A stretch of 28,735 nucleotides of DNA from an uncultured Collinsella sp. Its GTDB lineage: Bacteria > Actinomycetota > Coriobacteriia > Coriobacteriales > Coriobacteriaceae. The position numbers were made by a program, and so were the translations under genes. Where the stretch lies: assembly GCA_900550965.1 (NCBI GenBank), contig URUC01000016.1, positions 1 through 28,735 of the forward strand, in the 5' to 3' direction. The notes under the pieces were generated by a model. The model worked only from the letters and a program-made list of their open reading frames with translations. It made no database searches and was not told the DNA's origin. Positions 22,931 to 28,735 of this stretch are shown here, piece after piece (the first letter of the stretch is position 1; the number at the start of each line of letters is the position of its first letter).

Positions 22931-22965
22931 ATGGTACCATGGTTCATATAGTTGTTTAAACGACT
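22931..22965 (+). promoter_or_regulatory. Promoter region with palindromes before the ParB-like/Bmp gene
   Basis: ATGGTACCAT (22931-22940) is a perfect palindrome. AGTTGTTTAAACGACT (22950-22965) is a near-perfect 16-bp one. Between them TATAGT could be a -10. The second palindrome would cover the transcription start, as an operator does. It ends 14 nt before the start codon, overlapping the RBS region. Confidence 0.45.
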
Positions 22966-22979
22966 AAGGGAGCAAAACT

Positions 22980-24896
22980 ATGGAAGAGGCCTATCGTCAA
23001 GCACGCAAGCGCGGCGAGCAGGGACGCCGTCGCGCCATCAGCCAAAGCGAGCACCCATACCTTACGGACCTCGACAGCTTGGTTGCCCAGCTCCCCTTAG
23101 GTCAGCGAGAGAGCGTCGGCCTGCGGGATATTCCGCTCGAAATGGTCGTCGGCACGGTTACCAAGGGCCGTCAGTCTGCCTTTTCGTGCAACTTTATGCC
23201 CCTGTTGCCATTTAGCACCGAGTTCGCCCGCAAGTGGTCCAACCTCTACGACATCCAGGTAACCGAGGGCTATCGCGACCCCATCATCGTCACCGAGTTC
23301 ATGCATCGGTTTTACGTCCAAGAGGGCAACAAGCGCGTCAGTGTCCTCAAATTCCTGGACGCTCCAACGGTTTCGGCTAAAGTCACCCGTCTCTACCCCG
23401 GCAAATGGGATTCCGTCGAAAGCCGCCTGTACGGTGAGTTCTGCGCGTTTTGGCGCGTCTGCCCCCTATACGAGATCGAGTTCTCGCGTGAGGGAAGCTA
23501 CGAAACGCTCGCCAAGATGCTCGGTCAGAACCTTATCGAAAAATGGCCGCAGAAAAAGATCGACTACCTGCGCCATACCTTCCTGCTCTTTAAGCGCGCC
23601 TACCTGCGCGCCGGCGGCGACCATCTGGACATTACGCCCGCCGACGCCATGCTCGTCTACCTCAATGTGTACAACCAAGACCGCCTGCTGGACACACCGA
23701 CGGACATCGTCGTAAACCGTCTGTGTAAGATTTGGCGCGAGTTGGTCATTGCCGGCAAAAGTGATGAGGAGAAGGTCGATCTTGTCGAGGCACCGAGTGT
23801 CGATGAGGAAGAGGCGCCCGCCAAGTCCACCTCCGGCGTGCTCAACTTCTTTATGGGCAAGACCGTCTACTCGGCGGCCAACCCCCTGCGCATCGCCTTT
23901 ATCCATGAGTTCCCCTGTGCGACGTCGAGCTGGGACAGCCTGCACGACCAAGGGCGTCAGTATCTCGATGAGCACTTTGGCGGTATCGTGCACACCGAGG
24001 CGTTCGAGGACTGTCACAATCCGGACGTGTTCTACGCCGCCGTGGAAACGGCTGTCAAACATGGAGCTAACGTCGTCTTCTCGACCTCGCACCGCCTGAT
24101 GGAATACACGCTCAGAGCTGCCGTTGAGTATCCCCAGGTGCGGTTCCTTAACTGCTCTATCGGCCTTCCCCACCAAAGCGTCCGTTCGTACTTTGGCAAG
24201 ATGTACGAGGCCAAGTTCCTCCTGGGCGCCCTTGCCGCCAGTATGGCGGACAACCACCGTATCGGCTACCACGCGTCGGTCTTCGCCTCGGGCGCGCTTA
24301 GCGAGATCAACGCCTTTGCGATTGGCGCCTCGCTACTCGACCCCCGCGCGCAAATTATCCTGACCTGGGGCGATGTGCCCGCCGGAGGCCTTGCCGAGGC
24401 CATGTGCCGCGAAGGCGTGAGCGTCATGACCGGCGCTGACATGTCAAAGTCGCTCGTAGACCCTACGGCCTACGGACTCCACCGCCTGGTCGATGGCAAG
24501 GTCGTCGGCATCGCCATGCCGGTCTGGAACTGGGGCCGATACTACGAGCTTATCGTGCGAAGCCTGCTGCATGGCACCTGGGATGAGACCAGTGACGACA
24601 GCCAGGTTCGCGCCGTCAACTACTGGTATGGCATGAGCTCGGGCGTCATCGACATTCGCTACGCTCCGGGCCTGCCCTATCAGACGCGCAAACTGGTGCA
24701 GCTGCTCCGCAATGGCATCGTCGAGGGCTCCATCAATCCATTTGGCGGCGAGCTTCATAGCCAAGACGGCGTGGTGCAGATCGAGGGCTTTCCCCCACTG
24801 CCGAGCGCGCAGATTGTCGAGATGAATTGGCTGGCGGACAACGTGGTAGGCACCATTCCGCAGCTCGACGATGAGCCGGGAGTTACCGCCCTATGA
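22980..24896 (+). CDS. Cytoplasmic ParB-like/Bmp (PnrA-like) fusion protein
   Basis: This 638-residue protein is of unknown role. It has no signal peptide, lipobox or membrane segment, so it should be cytosolic. Residues about 45-130 look ParB-like: IPLEMVVGTVTKGR and then FYVQEGNKRVSVLKF (111-125), close to the EGNKRxxVLK of ParB/sulfiredoxin-like domains. A helical middle (about 180-260) and an acidic linker (about 261-285) follow. From about 302 to 600 there is a basic-membrane-protein (Bmp/PnrA) fold, which in exported relatives binds purine nucleosides: LRIAFIHEF, ANVVFSTSHRL, and YFGKMYEAKFLLGALAASM. Similar fusions exist in clostridia from memory. RBS AAGGGAG; its stop overlaps the next start as ATGA, so it is coupled to a phosphoesterase. 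A nucleoside-responsive sensor is a guess. Confidence 0.85.
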   Translation: MEEAYRQARKRGEQGRRRAISQSEHPYLTDLDSLVAQLPLGQRESVGLRDIPLEMVVGTVTKGRQSAFSCNFMPLLPFSTEFARKWSNLYDIQVTEGYRDPIIVTEFMHRFYVQEGNKRVSVLKFLDAPTVSAKVTRLYPGKWDSVESRLYGEFCAFWRVCPLYEIEFSREGSYETLAKMLGQNLIEKWPQKKIDYLRHTFLLFKRAYLRAGGDHLDITPADAMLVYLNVYNQDRLLDTPTDIVVNRLCKIWRELVIAGKSDEEKVDLVEAPSVDEEEAPAKSTSGVLNFFMGKTVYSAANPLRIAFIHEFPCATSSWDSLHDQGRQYLDEHFGGIVHTEAFEDCHNPDVFYAAVETAVKHGANVVFSTSHRLMEYTLRAAVEYPQVRFLNCSIGLPHQSVRSYFGKMYEAKFLLGALAASMADNHRIGYHASVFASGALSEINAFAIGASLLDPRAQIILTWGDVPAGGLAEAMCREGVSVMTGADMSKSLVDPTAYGLHRLVDGKVVGIAMPVWNWGRYYELIVRSLLHGTWDETSDDSQVRAVNYWYGMSSGVIDIRYAPGLPYQTRKLVQLLRNGIVEGSINPFGGELHSQDGVVQIEGFPPLPSAQIVEMNWLADNVVGTIPQLDDEPGVTAL

Positions 24897-25603
24897 AGAT
24901 CCTTGCCATAGCAGATACCGAAGAACGATGCCTTTGGGAGTGCTTTCGCAAGGAGCGCTTTGAGGGTGTCGACCTGATTCTGTCTGCCGGCGATCTGGAC
25001 CCGGACTATCTTGAGTTTTTGGTCACCGTCATCAACAAACCGCTCATCTACGTTCGCGGCAACCACGACGACCGCTACGCACGTCATGCACCGGGCGGAT
25101 GTATCTGCGTGGAAGACAGCGTGTACACGTACCGGGGGATTCGCATTGCGGGCCTTGGCGGGTCCATGCGTTATCGCGACGGCGCCAACATGTACACCGA
25201 ACGCGAGATGTCCAAGCGCATGCGTAAGCTGTCGCGTAAGGTTAGGATGGTCGGCGGGTGCGACATTCTGCTTACCCATGCACCCGCCGCCGGTATGGGT
25301 GATCTGGACGATCTGCCGCATCGAGGGTTTGAGTGCTTTAACACAGCGCTTGAGTCCTGGGGGGCCGACTACATGGTGCACGGGCATGTGCACCAATGCT
25401 ATGGTCGCGACTTTCAGCGTGAGCGCCAGCATGCATGCGGGACAACAATCATCAACGCGTGCGGCTATACGCAGTTTGAGCTGGATGAAGCGCGCTACCC
25501 CATCCGTGGCTGGCAGGCAGCCTGGCTCAACTCGCAAACCATGCGCCGCGAGCTCAAACGCCACGAAGCAATCGAGTCTTCAACCGCCAGAACCCCCTGG
25601 TAA
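24893..25603 (+). CDS. Calcineurin-like metallophosphoesterase with variant first metal motif
   Basis: This 236-residue cytosolic protein belongs to the calcineurin-like phosphoesterases. Metal ligands visible are D8, D34 in SAGDLDPDYL, N57-H58 in RGNHDD, H129 in LTHAPA and H165/H167 in HGHVH. The first motif, normally DxH, is D8-T-E10, so the usual His is replaced by Glu. LPHRGFECFNTALE (141-154) is a family-specific stretch I also recall in clostridial homologues that sit next to the same ParB-like/Bmp partner. The start ATG shares ATGA with the upstream stop, showing translational coupling. Possible substrates are cyclic nucleotides or other phosphodiesters; none is proven. The transcript ends at the hairpin 8 nt after the stop. 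Confidence 0.9.
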   Translation: MKILAIADTEERCLWECFRKERFEGVDLILSAGDLDPDYLEFLVTVINKPLIYVRGNHDDRYARHAPGGCICVEDSVYTYRGIRIAGLGGSMRYRDGANMYTEREMSKRMRKLSRKVRMVGGCDILLTHAPAAGMGDLDDLPHRGFECFNTALESWGADYMVHGHVHQCYGRDFQRERQHACGTTIINACGYTQFELDEARYPIRGWQAAWLNSQTMRRELKRHEAIESSTARTPW

Positions 25604-25611
25604 CTGCCAAC

Positions 25612-25670
25612 AACCACCACGAAGGGGATAGGCACCTTTATGGTGGTTTTGCTGACTCGTCCGACCTGTC
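25612..25670 (+). repeat. Hairpin repeat with GGGGATAGGCACC loop core, copy X (terminator-like)
   Basis: AACCACCA (25612-25619) pairs with TGGTGGTT (25641-25648), with AAGG/CCTT pairing higher up. It is followed by a T-run and a 20-odd base tail that is identical to the tail at 27665-27687. It starts 8 nt after the phosphoesterase stop and probably terminates the two-gene operon. Confidence 0.85.
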
Positions 25671-25717
25671 CATCACGGTGCTTGTGTAATTAACGAGAAC
25701 ACTCATTGTTTTGTAAG

Positions 25718-25744
25718 GACGGCGCTCACGTGCCGTCTTTTTTT
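25718..25744 (+). terminator. Strong Rho-independent terminator with no adjacent gene
   Basis: GACGGC (25718-25723) pairs with GCCGTC (25732-25737) and is followed by seven T residues. It lies about 70 nt after the terminator-like repeat at 25612, with no reading frame between them. It may back up that terminator or end a short RNA; no convincing promoter is visible between the two. The rest of 25745-25835 should hold the sigma factor promoter, which I cannot define. Confidence 0.8.
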
Positions 25745-25835
25745 GTCAACTTATGCAGTCTCGACCGTGTTGTATGTAGAGGGACCTCGCGAGACGCCTT
25801 CCCTATATCCACCACGACCAATTGGAGGTGACACT

Positions 25836-26396
25836 ATGCCTGCACGCCGTAACCGCAATAGCACGCTCCGATGCGATGCCGATCAGATCGAGCGGGAAGC
25901 AAAGCGCTTGGTCGACACGTATTCCGACCTCATCCTTCGATTGTGCTATTCGGCCCTTGGATCCGCTGACGACGCTCAAGACATCTGCCAGGACACGCTG
26001 ATCAAGATTCTCCAACGCACTCAACCGTTCGACTCGCTCGAACACGAACGTGCTTGGGTGATCCGAGTCGCACTGAACGCATGTCGCGATATCGGCCGTA
26101 CGCACGCGAATCACCCGGTTGTCGACCTCGATTCGCTCCCCGATTTCTGCGCACCCGTAACACATACCGAGCAAGAATTCGCGCAACGCGACTGCGCCAT
26201 TCTTTCCGCTGTCACGGCCCTGCCTCAAGCACAGCGCATCGCCATCTTTTTGCACTACTACGCAGGCATGAGCATCAGGGAAATCGCAGACGCCGTTCAC
26301 GCGACGCCAGCTGCAACCGCCCAGCACCTTAGCCGCGGACGTGCGTCACTTCGGCTTTCCTTGAAAGGAGACCACAATGACTACGAATTCGAATGA
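25836..26396 (+). CDS. ECF-type RNA polymerase sigma factor
   Basis: This 186-residue protein directs RNA polymerase to a special promoter set. Sigma region 2 spans about 20-90, with LILRLCYSALGSADDAQDICQDTLIKIL (core binding and -10 recognition) and HERAWVIRVALNACRD. Region 4 spans about 125-178, with LPQAQRIAIFLHYYAGMSIREIADAV and ATPAATAQHLSRGRASLR as the -35-binding helix-turn-helix. There is no region 1 or 3. The start (MPARRNRNS) has TTGGAGGTGA upstream; an earlier open frame from 25743 is not supported by an RBS. Its last 20 bases overlap the next gene, a pairing typical of a sigma factor and its membrane anti-sigma factor. The inducing signal is unknown. Confidence 0.93.
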   Translation: MPARRNRNSTLRCDADQIEREAKRLVDTYSDLILRLCYSALGSADDAQDICQDTLIKILQRTQPFDSLEHERAWVIRVALNACRDIGRTHANHPVVDLDSLPDFCAPVTHTEQEFAQRDCAILSAVTALPQAQRIAIFLHYYAGMSIREIADAVHATPAATAQHLSRGRASLRLSLKGDHNDYEFE

Positions 26397-27507
26397 CTAT
26401 CGCCACGCCCTGGAGCACATTTCGTTTACCGATAATGCGAAGCAGCACATGGCAAACTCGATTGCTCAGTCCGTCGCCTCGAGCGATGCGGCGACCGCTC
26501 AAAGCAACTTTAATGGCACGCGACGCAAGCCGCGCATCGCCCGCCATCCCGTAAGAACAGTCGCTCGCATTGCCGCTGTAACGGCAGTCCTCGCTATCGT
26601 CATTGGAGGCGCTGGCACGGCTATGGCAACAGGCGTCCTGCCGCTTCCTTCTGACATGCTTTCCGACATCTTTGACGGACCTGCTTCTCAAACCGAGATC
26701 ATCGACCGTATTGGCCGGCCCGTCGGTGCTAGCTGCTCCAACAACGGAGTCACCGTGACCGCCGACGCCATCATGGGCGACAAGGATATGGTTACCATCG
26801 CCTATACGCTTACGTTCGACGATCCCGCTGCCCTGAAAAAGCTTTCCGAGCCGGGCGAGAACGGAACTATCGCCGGAAGTGTCGATGGAAACGTATACGT
26901 TGATGGCGAGCATGGCGGCCAAGGCCAATCATGGCTCATTGACAAGAACCCCAATGACTCCAGCATTCAATACTTTGCACAGTTCAGCGTTGAATCACCC
27001 GGCCTTATGGGCAGGACCGTCCGCACGCATATCAACTCTCTCGTTGTGCCACGTGCTGGCAAAGAGCTTCCCGAGTATAAGAAAATACTTACGGGCCCAT
27101 GGGATCTTAAGTTCCAGCTGAATTACGAAGATACATCCGTTACGATTCCCGCGCCCAAATCGGTCAACTTTAACGGCACCAAGGCGACGATTCAAGAGGC
27201 CACCGTATCCTGCGTTGGCGTTTCAGTCCGCTACAACATAGATCGTTCCATCGAACACGACAACAACAGCGGCAAGATGTCTCAAAACATGGAGGAGTCT
27301 ATGGATGCCGTTGGCAACATACCCCTCATCGTGACGTTCAAAGACGGTCATGTTGAGGACGCAACCAGCCACAGCGGCTATTTCGCAAATAAACTGGATA
27401 ACGGCACCACTGATGTCCACAAGACCTGGCCGTTCTCGCAAGTTTGTGACACAGACAAGATTGCAAGCGTACAAATTGGCGATACGGTCATTCCCATGAA
27501 TTCGTAA
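26377..27507 (+). CDS. Probable membrane anti-sigma factor (DUF4179-like)
   Basis: This 376-residue protein has an N-terminal cytoplasmic part of about 58 residues, one transmembrane segment (about 60-88, VARIAAVTAVLAIVIGGAGTA) and a large external domain. The outer region is rich in beta strands (VGASCSNNGVTVTADAIMGDKDMVTIAYTLTF, split across strands) as in DUF4179-type proteins, which partner with ECF sigma factors. No HxxxCxxC zinc motif of the ZAS anti-sigma class is present. AAAGGAGACC before the ATG lies inside the sigma gene, and the two frames overlap by 20 bases, so production is coupled. The role as inhibitor of the upstream sigma factor is inferred from this arrangement. The outer domain may sense envelope stress or a ligand. 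Confidence 0.82.
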   Translation: MTTNSNDYRHALEHISFTDNAKQHMANSIAQSVASSDAATAQSNFNGTRRKPRIARHPVRTVARIAAVTAVLAIVIGGAGTAMATGVLPLPSDMLSDIFDGPASQTEIIDRIGRPVGASCSNNGVTVTADAIMGDKDMVTIAYTLTFDDPAALKKLSEPGENGTIAGSVDGNVYVDGEHGGQGQSWLIDKNPNDSSIQYFAQFSVESPGLMGRTVRTHINSLVVPRAGKELPEYKKILTGPWDLKFQLNYEDTSVTIPAPKSVNFNGTKATIQEATVSCVGVSVRYNIDRSIEHDNNSGKMSQNMEESMDAVGNIPLIVTFKDGHVEDATSHSGYFANKLDNGTTDVHKTWPFSQVCDTDKIASVQIGDTVIPMNS

Positions 27508-27627
27508 CGCTACGCGGCTCGTATATGCACCCGGTTCCGCACTTCGCGTCTAAAGATGCGCTGTCATCGAGCAGCGTGAGCGCAAGGCCGCCCGTATGGT
27601 CGGCTGGGAACACCTCGTTGCGCTAAA

Positions 27628-27687
27628 AACCACCACGAAGGGGACCGGCACCTTTGTGGTGGTTTTGCTGACTCGTCCGACCTGTCC
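27628..27687 (+). repeat. Hairpin repeat with GGGGACCGGCACC loop core, copy Y
   Basis: AACCACCAC (27628-27636) pairs with GTGGTGGTT (27656-27664), with AAGG/CCTT at the apex. Hairpin plus tail match copy X (25612-25670) at nearly every base. It lies 120 nt after the anti-sigma stop, so it can act as a late terminator. Confidence 0.88.
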
Positions 27688-27696
27688 CAACGGTTT

Positions 27697-27753
27697 GTCT
27701 CAATCTGTAACAGGTAGGGCCCAAATAATCGGTTAGCTGTTACAGATCGAGAC
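27697..27753. repeat. CTCAATCTGTAACAG hairpin, copy A
   Basis: GTCTCAATCTGTAACAG (27697-27713) pairs with the 17 bases at 27737-27753 with a single mismatch, around a 23-nt loop starting GTAGGGCCC. Its loop resembles the reverse complement of the loop in copy B. Confidence 0.88.
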
Positions 27754-27776
27754 AGACCACGGATGCTCGGCCGAAA

Positions 27777-27833
27777 ATCTCAATCTGTAACAGGTAGGAA
27801 CGATTTTGCCCCTTAGATGTTACAGATTGAGAT
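27777..27833. repeat. CTCAATCTGTAACAG hairpin, copy B
   Basis: ATCTCAATCTGTAACA (27777-27792) pairs perfectly over 16 bp with TGTTACAGATTGAGAT (27818-27833) around a 25-nt loop. It is 23 nt from copy A and 25 nt from the leuB stop, on the 3' side of that gene. Confidence 0.9.
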
Positions 27834-27858
27834 ATTTGACAGCTTGAATCGGCATCGC

Positions 27859-28497
27859 CTACAGCGCGGCGACGACCTTGTCGCCCATCGTCGTGGTGCC
27901 GAGGATCTTATCTGCCGGGGTGTTGACATCGGCGATGTCACGGGTGCGCCAGCCCTCGTCGAGCACGCGCGCCACGGCGCTCTCGATCCACGCGGCTTGC
28001 TCGCCCATGTCGAGCGCGTAGGTCAGCAGCATCGCCACCGACAAGATTTGAGCCAGCGGATTGGCCACGCCGAGCCCCGCGATGTCAGGAGCGCTGCCAG
28101 CGCTCGGCCCAAACAGCGATACGCCATCATCCAGCGAGGCAGAGGCAAGCATACCGAGCGATCCGGTAATCTGAGCCGCCTCATCGGACAGGATGTCGCC
28201 GAACATGTTCTCCGTCACCACGACGTCAAAGTCTGCCGGTCGACTGATGAGCTGCATGGCGGCGTTGTCGACGAGCAGGTCCTCAAGCTCCACGTCGGAG
28301 TACTCCTCGTCTTGCACGCGATGCACGATCTCGCGCCACATGCGGCTCGTCTCCAGCACGTTGCGCTTATCAACGCTCGTCACCTTGCCGCGACGTTTGC
28401 GCGCCGCCTCAAATGCCTGGCGCGCAATGCGCTCAATCTCGTACTCGCGATACTCCATCACGTCGACCGCACGCTGACCGGCCGCACCCGCAGCGCC
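27859..28497 (-). pseudogene. leuB: leuB remnant: C-terminal part of 3-isopropylmalate dehydrogenase
   Basis: About 212 codons of 3-isopropylmalate dehydrogenase, the NAD-dependent third enzyme of leucine synthesis, are intact to the normal stop. Recognisable parts are QRAVDVMEYREYEIERIARQAFE split over the dimer arm, the catalytic-lysine segment KVTSVDKRNVL, DFDVVVTENMFGDILSDEA with the metal-binding aspartates, and the cofactor segment GSAPDIAGLGVANPL. Whole LeuB is about 350-360 residues, so roughly the first 145 are missing, including the substrate-binding arginines. No RBS and no proper start precede it. At about 28490-28501 it meets leuA sequence in a different frame. It cannot make active enzyme as drawn here. 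Confidence 0.88.
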
Positions 28498-28735
28498 CGC
28501 GCAGGTCACGGATGCGGGCGCCAAAGTCCCACGGCATGTTGTAGCCCATCGTATCGGGGATGTTCACGACCGTGGCACCGGCCTTTACGGCCGCCTCGAT
28601 AATGCGCACCAGAAACTCCTGATCGGAGCGGCCGGCATCCTCGGCATAAAACTCAACATCGTCAACGAACTTGCGAGCATGTTTGACGGCATGGATCGCT
28701 CACTCAATTGCCCTTTCCTCAGTCATATGGAGCTT
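28498..28735 (-). pseudogene. leuA: leuA remnant: internal fragment of 2-isopropylmalate synthase with in-frame stop
   Basis: Read from 28735 downward, the frame gives KLHMTEERAIE, a stop (TGA at 28702-28700), then AIHAVKHARKFVDDV, EFYAEDAGRSDQEFLVRI and NIPDTMGYNMPWDFGARIRDL. This matches about residues 105-180 of 2-isopropylmalate synthase, the first leucine-specific enzyme; E. coli has IERAVYMVKRARN at the same place, so the TGA stands where Arg is expected. The fragment is cut by the window edge on one side and by leuB sequence on the other. Out-of-frame fusion plus the stop make this non-functional. Confidence 0.82.

Larger units (their letters stand above)
27508..27858. other. Repeat-filled intergenic region between convergent genes
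   Basis: No supported gene is present. It contains the hairpin repeat at 27628-27687 and the pair of hairpins at 27697-27753 and 27777-27833. The 120 bases before these (27508-27627) show nothing I recognise. Confidence 0.7.

Noticed and set aside
27697..27833. CRISPR array from the repeated CTCAATCTGTAACA units
   Set aside because: The repeats are inverted arms of two hairpins, not direct repeats with unique spacers, and no cas gene is near.

Overview
The window is high-GC DNA (roughly 60%). Its gene content and style point to a gut actinobacterium of class Coriobacteriia, most likely Collinsella or a close relative. This is inferred from remembered protein resemblance, strong AGGAGG-type ribosome binding sites, a FeoA-FeoB fusion, a LAxTG-type sorting signal and many short intergenic hairpin repeats. 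It was not confirmed by a search. I see no rRNA, tRNA, CRISPR array, insertion sequence or phage gene.

Layout. Positions 1-228 hold a large nested inverted repeat. From 229 to about 13235 most genes are on the minus strand: a class I aminotransferase, a DNA-deoxyinosine glycosylase coupled to a GH13 amylase, a SotB-like MFS exporter, a FeoAB ferrous iron transporter, a small unknown protein, then an arginine module. The exceptions are a plus-strand flavodoxin-like unknown (1459-2121) and a GntR regulator (11409-12059). The arginine module is a dimethylarginine dimethylaminohydrolase-like enzyme followed by an ArcD-like basic amino acid antiporter, with the GntR/FCD regulator divergent to it. 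An alpha/beta hydrolase (minus) follows. From 13481 to 27507 all genes are on the plus strand: a stand-alone glucose-type EIIA, AsnS, a WYL-type regulator, a three-gene ABC importer of the TrpXYZ type, a surface-anchored 5'-nucleotidase, a small MscS channel, a cytoplasmic ParB-like/Bmp fusion coupled to a calcineurin-like phosphoesterase, and an ECF sigma factor overlapping its probable membrane anti-sigma partner.

The last 0.9 kb (minus) is a broken leucine locus. An internal piece of leuA with an in-frame TGA is joined out of frame to the C-terminal half of leuB. This is either a deletion that removed most of the leucine operon or an assembly chimera.

The intergenic spaces carry several families of short palindromic repeats: hairpins with a shared AAGGGGACAGG-type loop core but different stems, two hairpins with a GTTGCGGTGGAATAG basal stem and co-varying upper stem, and a close pair of ATCTCAATCTGTAACA hairpins in opposite orientation. 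Many sit just after stop codons and probably act as terminators. The best candidate for a little-described system is the ParB-like/Bmp fusion plus phosphoesterase pair (22980-25603).
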